A stretch of 64,000 nt of DNA from Ascoidea asiatica (Eukaryota > Ascomycota > Saccharomycetes > Ascoideales > Ascoideaceae), in the NCBI GenBank assembly GCA_001600695.1, contig BCKQ01000019.1, positions 213,138 through 277,137 of the forward strand. Direction: 5' to 3'. The notes under the pieces were generated by a model. The model did not search any database and had not been told where the DNA came from. It saw only the letters and a list, made by a program, of their open reading frames with translations. Below, one piece after another: positions 31,140-42,708 of this stretch. The translations under genes and the position numbers were made by a program. Within the stretch, counting starts at the first letter, position 1; each line of letters starts with the position of its first letter.

Positions 31140-33860
31140 ATGACAACTCCATTTTATCCACATTCTCATGAACCTTTAAATTTAAAAAATTTTAAAAATC
31201 CTCCAAAAGAATATAGAGGTGCACCATTATGGTGTTGGAATAATAAATTAAATGAAATTCAATTATTAAAAGAAATTAAAGATTTAAAAGAAATGGGTTT
31301 TGGTGGGTTTCTTTAAATCAAATTAATGGTACTATTTCAAATTATAATTCAATTCCAATAAATATTTCTTCTTTTAATGCATTCTTAAATTCAACTCATG
31401 AAAAATATTTTAATCTTTTAGGTAATCAATTTGGTAAATCTATTAAAACTAATTTCACTGATGAACCACAATTTTCTCATAAATTAGCTTTTGAAAAATC
31501 TCATACAATTGAACAAGGTTTTTTTACCATGGACAACAGATTTAAATAAAACTTTTTTTAAAACTTATAATTATAATATTATTGATAAAATTCCTGAATT
31601 ATTTTGGAATTTATTAAATAATTTTTTACCTTCAAAAGCTCGTTATCATTATCATGATCATTTTTGTACAAGATTTAATAATGCTTTTATTAAAACAATT
31701 TCTGAATGGTGTTCAAAACATAATATTAAATTAGCTGGTCATATGATGAATGAAGAATATCTTCTTATGCAAACTCAAGCTTTAAATGAAGCTATGAGAT
31801 CTTATAAATATTTTGAAATTCCAGGAATTGATATGTTACAAGATAAACATGAATATCATACTGCAAAACAAGCTCAATCTGTTTCTCATCAATATGGTAG
31901 AGAAGGTGTTTTATCTGAAGATTATGGTGTTACAAATTGGGGTTTCCCATTTGAAGGTTATAAAAGTCAAGGTTATTGGCAAGCTGCTTTTGGTATCACA
32001 TTCAGAGTATCACATTTATCTTGGGTCTCAATGAAAGGTGAATCAAAAAGAGATTTTCCTGCTCAAATTGGTTATCAATCTCCTTGGTTTAAAGATTTTA
32101 AATATATTGAAAATCATTTTTCAAGATTAAATGTATTTTTAACAAGAGGTTCTCCAATTGTAAGAATTGGTGTAATTCATCCAATTGAAAGTTATTGGTT
32201 ATGTTGTGGTTCATGGGAAAATTCAAAACATGAAAGAGAAGAAAGACAAAGAAATTTTGATAATTTATTAATTTGGTTATCTTTTGGTTTTTTTGATTTT
32301 GATTATATCTCAGAATCTTTATTCCCAGAAGAAACTAAAATTGAAGATATTACTAATGGTGATTCAATTCCAGTTGGAAAAATGAATTATGATGTTTTAA
32401 TTGTACCTTCATGTAAAACTTTAAGACCAACAACTATTGAAAGATTACAAAAATTCTCAAATAAGGGTGGTAAAGTTATTGTGATTGGTGAAGATGCAAC
32501 AATCTCAGATGGTGTTGTTTTACCGGAATTTTTTTAAAAATTGAAGGTGCTGATAAAATTATGTTTTCAAAAATGCAATTATATGAAAAATTAAAACCAT
32601 ATAAAGAAATTGATGTTCAATATGTTGATCCTCAAGATAGAGATTGTTTATTATATGCTCAAATTGAAGATACCATTTTATATAATATGAGAGAAGAAGG
32701 TAATGAAAGATACTTATTCGTTTGTAATACTTCTTATAAACAAAGAAGAGAAAATTGTATCTTCACATTAAAAGGTTGTTGGGATATACAATATTATGAT
32801 ACCATGGCTAGTACTCACTCTAAATTTGATAAAGTTGATGTTGATCAAACCAAGAAAACTACAAAATTTTATTGGACTTTCCCACAAATTGGTCATTTCT
32901 TATTTAGAATGAAACCTACAACAAAAGAATCTTTCAATGCTTCAATGGTTAAAATTCCAAAAATTTTAAAAAATATTTCATTACCAGAACCTGATTTTTT
33001 GTAAATTATCTGAACCAAATGTTTTATTATTAGATAAAGCTGAATATAAAATTGATGATAGTAAATGGTATGAAAAAGAAGAAATTTTAAGAATTGAAAA
33101 TAAAGTAAGAATTTTATTAAATTTACCTGAAAAATCTTTTATAAAATGTCAACCATGGGCTATTGATGATAAAATTAAAAATAATTTTAAAAATCGTATA
33201 TATTTAAAATTTAAATTTAAATCTGATATTAAAATTTTAAATTCAGAATTATCAACTGAAATTTTAAATAATTTAATTATTATTTTAGATAATAAAAAAA
33301 TTAAAATTGAAAAAACTGGTTATTATGTTGATACTGAAATTTATAAAATTAAATTACCTGAAATTTCCATTGGTAATTATGAATTAATTTATTCAATTCC
33401 ATTTAATGAATATACTGATCTTGAATGGTTACATATCTTAGGTAAATGGTGATTATACTAAACAAGGTTTACCATTTTATGGTGGTGATATTATATATAA
33501 TATTTCAATTGAAAAAATTAAAAATTTATTAAAAAAATTTATTAAAGGTAAAACAATTTTAAGAATTCCATTTTTTAAATCTCCAATTGCAAAAGTTTTT
33601 ATTGATGATAAAGAAATTGGTTATTTAGGTTTAAAACCAAATGAAATTGAAATTGATTTAACTAAAGGTAAAATTTTAAAAATACTTTTAAGAGGTGATA
33701 GATTTAATACTTTTGGTCATGTCATCTTCATTTTTTTGAACCTAAATTTCCATGGTGTGCTCCATCTGCTTGGAGAACTGAAGGTGATGCTTTTACTTAT
33801 TTTTATACTATTGAAGAAAGAGGTATCACTTGTATTCCTCAAATTTGTATTTCTGAATGA
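31140..33860 (+). pseudogene. Broken GH106-like glycoside hydrolase (alpha-L-rhamnosidase type)
   Basis: Starts 'MTTPFYPHSHEPLNLKNF' and 'YRGAPLWCWNNKLNEIQLL', the GH106-type 'GAPFWSWN' opening. A frame-breaking lesion with apparent loss of sequence occurs at 'GFGGFL'-stop (31316). Later frameshifts lie at T7 31519-31525, T7 32529-32535, T6 32995-33000, and near 33445 and 33720. Translated pieces keep the family: 'FLPWTTDLNKTFFKTYNYN', 'GHMMNEEYLLMQTQALNEAM', 'EIPGIDMLQDKHEYHTAKQA' and 'LSWVSMKGESKRDFPAQIGY'. Predicted role before decay: cleavage of rhamnose or a similar sugar from plant polymers. Several lesions sit in T-runs, so sequencing error must be excluded, but the 31316 lesion is not a simple homopolymer slip. 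Confidence 0.82.
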
Positions 33861-34420
33861 TTAATTTTTTTATAATTTATTTATTTATTTAACAATCACC
33901 TTACTGATGATTTTAAAGTTTATTTATTTACTTTTTTGACGTTATAAAATTAAAAAATATATGTTTCTATTAAAGATTTTTTTATCTCCATCCACTATTG
34001 TATTTTGTAATTGTTTATTTGTTTTATTATATTTTGAACGAAAGTAAATTCTATTAAAATATCATTGAAATAATATTTAAAATGCATATTTTCATTAAAA
34101 TATCTTTAAAATATCTTTAAAATATTCTTAAAACAGTAGTAAAAGTGTCTGTCCAGACTTACTCTTGCAAATGTCCGGTATTTGTTTACTATTTGTCCTT
34201 GATTCTGTTTTCTGTCCTAAATCCCATCACTCAAAGATCAATAAGCATTAGTAATACAAAAATACAGAAATCGATGATCAAAGAACAATAGAAAATAAAG
34301 ATTGTTTTCAAAAGCAAAAAAAAGGAATTGACTTAAAATAAAAGACTGAAACTATATGAAAACCAAAAGAAACATATATATTTTAATATAAACTTAATTC
34401 ATTATAGTATATCAATCAAA
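33861..34420. promoter_or_regulatory. ZTA1 upstream region
   Basis: AT-rich; contains TGTCCTAA (34213-34220), TGTCCTT (34194-34200), TGTCCGG (34172) and repeated 'AAATATCTTTA' at about 34085-34125. No ORF. Confidence 0.45.
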
Positions 34421-35446
34421 ATGTTTGAAATTGAAGTTCCTGAAGTTCAAAAAGTTATTTTAATTCGAGAAAATGGGGGTATAGAAGTTTTAAGATATGA
34501 AGAAGATTTTCCAGTACCTAAAATTACATCAGATTCAATTTTAATTAAAAATAAATATTCTGGTGTAAATTTTATTGAAACTTATTTTAGAAATGGTTTA
34601 TATCCATGTGAAAAACCATATGTTTTAGGTAGAGAAGCAAGTGGAATAATTTGTAAAATTGGTTCAAATATTAAAGATTTTAAAATTGGTGATAAAGTTG
34701 CATATATTAATTCTGGAACATTTTCTCAATTTACTTTATTTAATCCAAAAGAAAATCCAAGAATTATTAAATTAGATAAAAATTCAACTGATGAACAAAT
34801 GAAATTATATGGTAGTGGAATGATTCAAGGTTTAACAACTTTAACATTTATTAATGAAGCATATAATGTTAAAGAAGGAGATTTTATTTTAATTCATGCA
34901 GCAGCTGGTGGTTGTGGAACATTATTTACACAAATGATTTCTTCAAATAAATATAAAAAAGCTCATGTAATTGCAACTGCTTCAACTAATGAAAAATTAA
35001 AATTAGCTAAGAAATTTGGTGCAGAATATTTAATTAATTCAAAAGAAGAAAATATTGTTAAAAGAGTTAATGAAATTACTAATAATAATGGAGTTCAAGC
35101 AGTTTTTGATGGTATTGGTAAAGATACTTTTGAAATTTCTTTAAATTCAATTGCAAGAAAAGGTACATTTGTTTCATATGGTAATGCAAGTGGAGCTGTA
35201 CCACCATTTTCAATTAATATATTAGGTAATAAAAATATTAAAATTTTAAGACCAAATTTATTTAAATATACTGTAACAAAAGAAGAATTTGATTATTATT
35301 CAAAATTATTATTTAAATTAATTAATGATGGAATTATTAATTTACAAATTACAAAAACTTATGATTTAAAAGATTATAAATTAGCTGCATATGATTTAGA
35401 AAATAGAAAATCAACAGGTAAATTAACTCTTAAAATTCCTGAATAA
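34421..35446 (+). CDS. ZTA1: NADPH quinone oxidoreductase, zeta-crystallin type
   Basis: Cytosolic medium-chain reductase that reduces quinones with NADPH; the yeast homologue also binds AU-rich RNA. GroES-like N-terminal part: 'ILIKNKYSGVNFIETYFRNG', 'YVLGREASGIICKIGSNI' and 'GDKVAYINSGTFSQF'. Rossmann nucleotide site: 'ILIHAAAGGCGTLFTQM' (AAxGGxG), then 'GAEYLINSKEENIVKRV' and 'VQAVFDGIGKDTFEISLNSI'. No zinc-binding cysteines, as expected for this subfamily. 341 residues versus 334 for S. cerevisiae Zta1. The stop lies 61 bp from the 3' end of the convergent DsbA-like gene. Confidence 0.93.
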   Translation: MFEIEVPEVQKVILIRENGGIEVLRYEEDFPVPKITSDSILIKNKYSGVNFIETYFRNGLYPCEKPYVLGREASGIICKIGSNIKDFKIGDKVAYINSGTFSQFTLFNPKENPRIIKLDKNSTDEQMKLYGSGMIQGLTTLTFINEAYNVKEGDFILIHAAAGGCGTLFTQMISSNKYKKAHVIATASTNEKLKLAKKFGAEYLINSKEENIVKRVNEITNNNGVQAVFDGIGKDTFEISLNSIARKGTFVSYGNASGAVPPFSINILGNKNIKILRPNLFKYTVTKEEFDYYSKLLFKLINDGIINLQITKTYDLKDYKLAAYDLENRKSTGKLTLKIPE

Positions 35447-35507
35447 GTATACAGTATTAATATATACATATATAAGTAAATATATAAGATAAATGAATAA
35501 GATATGA

Positions 35508-36185
35508 TTAAATAAAAGATTTAAAAATTTGAATAACTTTTTCAATATCAGTTGAAGATTCAATTGATGGAATTATAATACCATCTATAGAAATAGTTGG
35601 AGTTACATGAATACCATTTTGTCTATGAAATCTTGTAAAATATTTTAAATCATTTGTAATTTGAGTATCAATATTTAAATTTTTAATATCATTTGGTAAT
35701 TTAGATCTAATTTTAACTAAATCATAAATATCATTTGAATTAACTTTTATATTATTATCATTTAATTCAGAAAACCAAGATTCAGCAAATTTTGATAATT
35801 TTAATAAAATTTCATTTTTATTTAATTCTATAATTCCAGTATCAAAAAATAAATTTTGATTTTCCATTAATTTTACTGCAAAATTCCATGATTGAATTGG
35901 ATATAATTTTGTAAAAGCTAAGAAGATTTCAGTTGTAGTTGCAGAACCCATAATATGCCATGGTTGTATAACTGGTCTTATAATAAAATTAAAATTTTCA
36001 TTAATAATTGGTAAATTAATTAAATTTTTATTAAAATTTAAAAATAATTTAGCACTAAATGGACAAATAAAATCAAGATATAAGTCAACTGAATGTTTTT
36101 GAATTGAAGTTGAAGATAACTTAGAGTTTTTGATTGAAGATGCAAATGATGAAGTTAATGGTAATAATCTTGGTGGAAGAGACAT
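35508..36185 (-). CDS. DsbA-like thioredoxin-fold protein
   Basis: 225 residues with a DsbA-type thioredoxin fold: first strand 'VDLYLDFICPFSAKLFLNF' carrying a C-P-F-S motif (Cys41, Ser44), a helical insert and the cis-Pro segment 'IHVTPTISIDGIII' near the C-terminus. The single active-site Cys (CxxS) fits fungal DsbA-domain or GST-kappa-like proteins rather than a dithiol oxidase. Residues 1-30, 'MSLPPRLLPLTSSFASSIKN', are Ser/Leu-rich and basic and might target to mitochondria, but the signal is weak. The substrate is unknown. Confidence 0.75.
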   Translation of the reverse strand: MSLPPRLLPLTSSFASSIKNSKLSSTSIQKHSVDLYLDFICPFSAKLFLNFNKNLINLPIINENFNFIIRPVIQPWHIMGSATTTEIFLAFTKLYPIQSWNFAVKLMENQNLFFDTGIIELNKNEILLKLSKFAESWFSELNDNNIKVNSNDIYDLVKIRSKLPNDIKNLNIDTQITNDLKYFTRFHRQNGIHVTPTISIDGIIIPSIESSTDIEKVIQIFKSFI

Positions 36186-37511
36186 TTTGTTATTGTGATT
36201 TGATTTGAATAAAAGTATATTGGATTCAATTGACTTGATTAATTATATTATTATATGTATATTATATGTATATTATATGTATATTAATTTATTCTATTAA
36301 TTGATTATATTGATGGATGGCTGTCCTATATTCAAATGAGTGTCCTAGAATTGATATATCACATGATATGTGCTTAGTCAGCTTTTTGTCACAGGACTCG
36401 GTGAAGAAAACCCGAAGCTGGCTGCCTCCACGTGCAGCAGCAATCTCCCGAGGGCGGATAAATAGGCCGGCTGCGGGGCAAAGATGCTCCAAATATGTTC
36501 CGGGGCGCTGCAGCTCGGTATGCGTAGGCTGTCGCTAGGCACTCCGCACTAACTCCGCACCAACTCCACACCGACTCCAGAGAGACTCCAGAGCACTTGC
36601 CAGCCAATCAGATCCAGCTGCCCCAGACTTTTTCCGTGCTCCAGCCACCAAGACTTTGCCAACGCTCCCTGAAAGACCTGTAAAGATAAACCTTTATCCG
36701 CTTACACACTCTGCTGGTGACACCCCCAAGAAACTCGCTGACATGGCTCCAGTTGGTTCCAGGACTGCATTTTCGTTGTCTGATATTATGATTAGTTTAT
36801 TATGATTCTTCGTGTTTTATGAGTATGTTCTTATGAATAGCAAAAAAATAATACTATTAATACTATTAACTACATAATCATTCTATATGTTTAATGTTTA
36901 ATATTCTATCGACTTGCTAAATTTAATTCTTTTTTCACCAATTATCCCTTTTTATTGATTTTTTCATTGTCATTAAATTCATTAAAACTATTCTTTTTTT
37001 CTTTTTTCAATCTATTTAGCCTTTTGTCCTCAAGTTCATATTCTGAATAAGTCTTATTTTTATGGATTTTAAGAATAAAACTTAAATTTCGGAATTTTTT
37101 TAATTAATTGAATTTTACTCTATTATTCTTTTATTCTACCATTATTTTCAAATAATTAAAAGTTATTACTGACGGAACTAGTATTATAATTTGTACTAGT
37201 TTCAAATTCTATTAATATTGATTTCACTATTATCTAAAGTGATGACGACAAATCTATTTCCACATTATAAATATGAGCTATTTCCATCTTTTCAATTATC
37301 CGTTTTTCTTTTTCCATCTTATAATATTATAATATATAATAATAACATAATTATAAATTAAATTAAATTAAATTAAATTAAATCAAATCAAATATATCTT
37401 ATATTATATTAAATCTTGTATAAAATAATATAAAAAAAAAAAATTTAAAAATTCTATACAATATTTATATATTAATTAAATTAAAATAAAACAAAATAAA
37501 ATAAAATAAAA
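36186..37511. promoter_or_regulatory. Long intergenic region with GC-rich island and 11-bp periodic repeat
   Basis: Between the DsbA-like gene and the broken transporter. (ATATTATATGT)n at 36245-36285; TGTCCTAT (36322) and TGTCCTAG (36341). A GC-rich island spans about 36390-36780 and holds five head-to-tail 11-bp units CTCC(G/A)(C/G)A-NNNN (36542-36596), CCAATCA (36604) and C-rich strings that resemble Mig1 sites in reverse. From 36790 to 37511 it is AT-rich with nothing recognised. The island may be the old glucose-responsive promoter of the transporter (inference). Confidence 0.55.
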
Positions 37512-38929
37512 ATGTCAGAACCTAAAAAAGATTCTGAATCTGCAAAAAGTGTAATGGAATTAGAAGCAAAATTATCTAATGGTGACTTTGTTTAAGCTGC
37601 TCCTCCTGTTGAAGGAAAATCTTTATGGGATGAATTAAAAACTGCAAAATATGCTTTACCAAAATTATTAATTATATTCTTAGCTGCAATTGGTATTGGT
37701 ATGGATTCTGTAATTTTCAGTTTTCTTTTAGGTATTGCAGGTTTTAGTTGCTGGTAAAGTTTTAATGGGTTGTGGTATTGGTGTTTTAGTTGCCATTGTT
37801 CCACCATATCTTTCTGAAATTGTTCCACCAAAATTAAGAGGTATGGGTGCTATTGGTATAAATTTCTCAATTGCTTTTGGTCAATTCTTAGGTGCAATTG
37901 TTATTATGGGTACTTCAAAAGCTTATACTGATATTGATGATTCAAGATCTTATAGAGTTGCAATTGGTACTCAATATATTTGTGTTTCATTATATGTCTT
38001 TTTAATGTACTTTTTACCTGAATCACCAAATTTTTTTGTTAATAAAGGTCTTAAAGATAAAGCTTTAAGTTCCTTAAATCATTTATTTAAACCAGAAAAA
38101 ACTGGTTATAATGTTGAAGAACATTTACAAGTTTTAGTTAAAGAAAAAGAAATTGAAGATGCTTTAAAAAGTAATGAAAGTGATTCACTTTTATCATATT
38201 TTGAAGTTTTAAAACCAAAATATTTCAAAAGAACTTTTATTTCAATTTTAGCTTTAACTGGTCAATTATGGGCAGGTTCTGCTTTTGTTTTAGCTTATGT
38301 TAATTATTTTTTTGAAATGGCTGGTATAACTTCATCAAATGAAAAAAACTGTAGGTGTATTTACAATTGCTGTTGGTGGTAATATTGTTTCATATTTTGC
38401 AATTAATAAAGTTGGTAGAAGAGTTTTATATTTAACATGTCTTGGTTTATGTACTTTATTTAATTTAATAATTGCTTGTATGACTTTTGCTGATTGTAAT
38501 GCTGCTGGTTATGCTTGTGTTGTATTTGTTTGTTTCTGGTCTTTCTTTTATCAAATTGGTGTTGGTGCTCCAGCTTACGCAATAATGGTTGAAGTTCCAG
38601 AATCAAGATTAAGAGCAAAATCAGTTGCTGTTACTTCTAATGTAAATTCATTGATCAGTTTTGGTTTACGTTATTTAATTCCTTATTTATATAATCCAGA
38701 TGAAGCTAATTTAGGATTTAAAATTGAATTTGTTTGGTTTGGTACTGGTGTTGCAGCTTTCATTCTTGGTTTATTCTTAATTCCAGATACTCAAGGTAAA
38801 ACCGGTAGTGAAATTGATCAAGTATTTACAAATGGTGTCCAATCTTGGAGATTTAAAGATGCTAAATTTGATCAAGATGGTTACTTGATTTTAGAAAGTT
38901 GTAAAAATAAAAAATCCTCAAATGTTTAA
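37512..38929 (+). pseudogene. Broken MFS sugar transporter (maltose/alpha-glucoside permease-like)
   Basis: Opens 'MSEPKKDSESAKSVMELEAK' and meets an in-frame TAA at 37593. The next stretch, 'LIIFLAAIGIGMDSVIFSFL', is TM1. It is then joined, with a frameshift near 37735, to 'QVLVAGKVLMGCGIG', so roughly 100 residues (TM2-TM3 region) are missing. 'YLSEIVPPKLRGMGAIGINF' and 'FLPESPNFFVNKGL' are sugar-porter signatures. Another shift occurs in A7 at 38342-38348. The last half, 'INKVGRRVLYLTCLGL' to 'LFLIPDTQGKTGSEIDQVF', is clean. At least three lesions plus a deletion make function impossible; this is not only sequencing error. Confidence 0.9.
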
Positions 38930-41064
38930 ATAATTTTTCTTTAATTTTTTTTCTTTCTCGCCTTTTTTTTTCCTATTTTCTTCATATTATTTTTTGTTTT
39001 TCATCTTCATGCAATGAATCTTTTTTTTCTTTACCACTTTAATTTTTATTATTTATTTAATTCATTCTCACAAAAAAGCTTACGACATTTATTTTTCTAA
39101 TAGTTAATAGAATCTTTTACTTATCTTCTTTTTTATCTGTAAATTCAAATTATTTTTTAGATACTATAAAAAATAAGCTTAAAACATTTTTATTCGAGTT
39201 TTTGTCTCCTTTATTTTAACACTTGTAAATTTTTTTCCTTTAAAAGTATATGATTTTATGAAATCTATTTTCGGTTAATCTTTAAAATAGAAATTGTTCA
39301 TGTATTTATTAGCATAATTACTAAATTAGTAAAATTGAAGGTATTCAATTTTCGGATAAATTATTCCCAGAGCCAAGAAGTTGGGTGCTTTATTTATAAG
39401 CAGTCTGCTGCTGAAATGCTTTGACCGTTGAGGAGTTTTTCCTAGTGGGGTTAGACCCACAAAAACTCTCTTCTTGTGGCTGATGAAAAAGTTGTCCCTC
39501 AGATCTGGCTTCAATAAATTTACAAGCAGCCAGCTGTAGTATTACGTATTCTTTTAAGTCTTTCCACAGATTTCTGCTGTTGTTATTTTAAAAAAAAAAT
39601 ATTCTTAATCAGTAGGTATGTCAATATTGATGTTTTTCCTAATGAGGACTACATACTTATTTATCTCTAAAGTACTTTATTTCATTAACAGTAAGCATGG
39701 TAGTTGATCCCAGCACAAAGTAATGGGTATGCCATTTACAAGCCCAGATAGTTAAGTTATGGCCATAATCCTGGTTCTGCTTCTTGTGCTGTTTCTGCTG
39801 GTTGTGGTGCTGGTTTTTCTGTTGTTTTTTGTTGTTGTTTTCTTCTGCGGTTTTGTTTGAAATCCACAGATCAGATTAAGCTTGAGCGAGCAGCCGCAGA
39901 CACGCTCAACCCCATTTTTCAAGGGCTCAACAGTCACTTAAATTTACATAATTTCTGGAAATGTTCCGTTTGCACAGTGTTTTTGTGTCTGAATTTGGAA
40001 ACATTTTTGTGGTGGAAACAGAAACAGAAAATAAGAAAACAAATAAAAAAAAACAATGAAAACAAAAAAAATGCTAAAATGTTAAAATTCTTAACAAAAA
40101 TCAAATAAAACAAGTAAAATAAACAAATTGAATAAGATAAACAAGTTGTGAAATCACCTTTTAATTCTTTTTTGCTAGAAAGTTATTCATCAATTAAACT
40201 ATCATTAATCATTTTTATAATTATCAATTTTTTATTTTATTATATTATATTTGAAATATCAAATTATTCAAATATAATCTGCATTTATAATCATCTTCAA
40301 AGCTCTTGTGATTATTATAAGTTTTGTTCTTTTGTTAATTCTGTATCCTAGATTTAATAATAAATTCTAATATTACAATTCAATCTATATCTCCAGTGAT
40401 TAATTACAAAATTCTCATTGTTACTTAAGTTAATAAAAAAATTTCATTTTCATTTCATTGTTATTTCATCTTTAATTTAAATTTAAATTTTATTCCAGGA
40501 ACATTTATCTATTTTATAAACTTTATAAACTTTAGAATTCAATTAAAATATTATAAATTTTTCTTTTTAGTTTTCAAACCTCAATAATTAACTTCCTTTT
40601 TGTTGTTGTTGTTGTTTCCTTTTGTTTACTTTATTCTATTTTCATCCACTTATTTATTTATTTACTTATTTCTCTATTAATTTCTTAATCTTTATTAACC
40701 TACAAATAAAAATTTATTATATTACTCACTTATATTATCTTTTTCATTATTTAATTTATTACTTGAATCATTTTATTTGATAATTTATTTATTAATCTTT
40801 TCTTTTTATATTTTTTATTTTATTTAATTCTATTCAATTTACAATTAATGTTTAATCAATTCAATTTCATATAATATCAAAATTTTTATTCAATTTATTA
40901 ATCCAACTTTTTTTCATAGAATTTAAAAATAATATTTATATAAATCAATTCAAAAGTTAAATTTTTTATTCAAAACTTATATTCTATGAAAATAATATCA
41001 TTCATTATTTAAAATCATCTGTTTCAAAAAAATTTATTTTCTTTAACTCATTCTTTTTTTCAAA
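38930..41064. other. Long leader/intergenic region of the first cyclin gene
   Basis: About 2.1 kb with no credible ORF. 39330-39560 is GC-richer and can fold strongly (see the separate entry). 39640-40010 is also GC-richer, with (TTGTTG)-type repeats near 39790-39845. From 40100 to 41064 the plus strand is CT/T-rich and resembles a long yeast 5' leader, including one forkhead-like TTGTTTAC (about 40621). Long leaders of this kind are common for cyclin genes. Confidence 0.45.
39371..39481. ncRNA. Candidate structured RNA or long hairpin
   Basis: AGCCAAGAAG (39371) pairs with CTTCTTGTGGCT (39470-39481). Inside it, GAGTTTTT (39433) pairs with AAAAACTC (39461-39468), and GTGGG with CCCAC closes a six-base loop. 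The block is unusually GC-rich for the window and has no ORF. No known RNA family is recognised, and it could equally be an upstream element. Confidence 0.3.
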
Positions 41065-41405
41065 ATGCCAGAACAAATCTTTGATGAAAATTTAATCAAT
41101 TCAAATATAAGGTTAAATAAATTGAAAATAAACTCAAGTCAGAATCAAAATCAAATTCAAATTCAAAATAAAACTCAAATTAAATCTCAATCTATATCTC
41201 AATCTCAAATTCAAATTCAATCAATTGCTCAAAATAATTCACATAATTTATCACATCAAAGACTTTCAAGAAGAAATGCTTTATCAAATCTTTCAAATAA
41301 CAATACAACTAGTAATCATACTCATTTAAATAAAAAATCTCATATTATAAAACCTTCAATAGTTATACCTAAACAATCAATATATAAATTTTCAAATACT
41401 AATAC

Positions 41406-41452
<47 letters not shown>

Positions 41453-42708
41453 TCAAAACCAATTCAAATTTATCAACTATATCTAATGTTTCAAGTAATA
41501 TAACTACATCTACTATAAATAGTGCGAATAATTCAATTAAAAATGAAAATATAAGAATACCAAGAAAATCAAATTTGGATAATTCAGTAAGAAATGAAAA
41601 AACAAGATTATCAATTAAAAGAAGATATGAAGAATCTATAAATGGTCTGTCTCGATTACAATCAAATGATAATCATAATAGTCATAATAATAATAATAGT
41701 AATCATAATAATGGTATATTAATAAGAAATCAAAATGAAAATATAAATGAAGGTCAATATGAAAACTTTGATAGTAATAACAATAATAATAATAAATTAT
41801 TTGGTAATGGAATATTTAATAGTTTTAAAAAAGCAAGAATTGATTATTCTTGGGATGATTTAGATTCAACTGATATTGGAGATCCATTAATGGTTTGTGA
41901 ATATGTTGTTGAAATATTTGAATATTTAAGTGTATTAGAAAGAAAAACATTACCAGATTCTACATATTTAATGTGGCAAAGTAATTTGAAACCAAGAATG
42001 AGATCTATAATTGTTGATTGGATGGTTGAAGTTCATTTAAGATTTGGATTATTTCCAGAAACTTTATATATTGCAATAAATTTAATGGATAGATTTTTAA
42101 GTAAAGAAATTATTGATGTTGATAAATTTCAATTATTAGCTACAAGTTCATTATTTATTGCAGCTAAATATCAAGAAATTTGTTCACCGTCAGTTAAAAA
42201 CTTTGCATATGTTACAGATGGTGGATTTACGGAAGAAGATATTTTAACAGCAGAAAATGTTGTTTTAGAAGTTTTAAAATTTGATTTATCGTATCCAAAT
42301 CCATTTGATTTTCTTAGAAGAATTTCAAAAGCAGATGATTATGATGTTCAAACAAGAACTTTAGGTAAATATCTATTAGAAATTTCAATTATTGATCATA
42401 AATTTATTGGATTAAAACCAAGTTTATGTGCAGCAAGTGCAATGTATGTATCAAGAAAAATTCTTAATAGAGGAGATTGGAATGGAAATTTAATACATTA
42501 TTCAGGAGGTTATAAAGAAAAGGATATGGCACATGTTTGTGAAATGATTCATGAATATTTAATTTCACCAATTATACATGAAGAGTTTTTTAAGAAATAT
42601 GCTTCAAAGAAATTTATGAAAGCTTCATTATTAGCAAGAAATTGGGGTAAAAGATTAGCAAAATCAGGTAAAGATATAATGGATAATCTTGAAAATTTTC
42701 AGTTGTAA
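41065..42708 (+). CDS. B-type mitotic cyclin (Clb1/2 class), copy A
   Basis: Regulatory subunit of Cdk1 for mitotic entry. The N-terminal 260 residues are Gln/Asn-rich and disordered, with a perfect destruction box 'RNALSNLSN' (70-78) for APC/C-driven degradation. The cyclin box begins 'DPLMVCEYVVEIFEYL' and contains 'MRSIIVDWMVEVHLRFGLFP' and 'FIAAKYQEICSPSVKNFAYV'. The C-terminal cyclin fold has 'FLRRISKADDYDVQTRTL', 'GLKPSLCAASAMYVSRKIL' and 'LIHYSGGYKEKDMAHVCEMI'. The 'RRISKADDYD' string is characteristic of the Clb1/Clb2 group. 547 residues, intact. A second copy lies in tandem 2.1 kb downstream. Confidence 0.94.
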
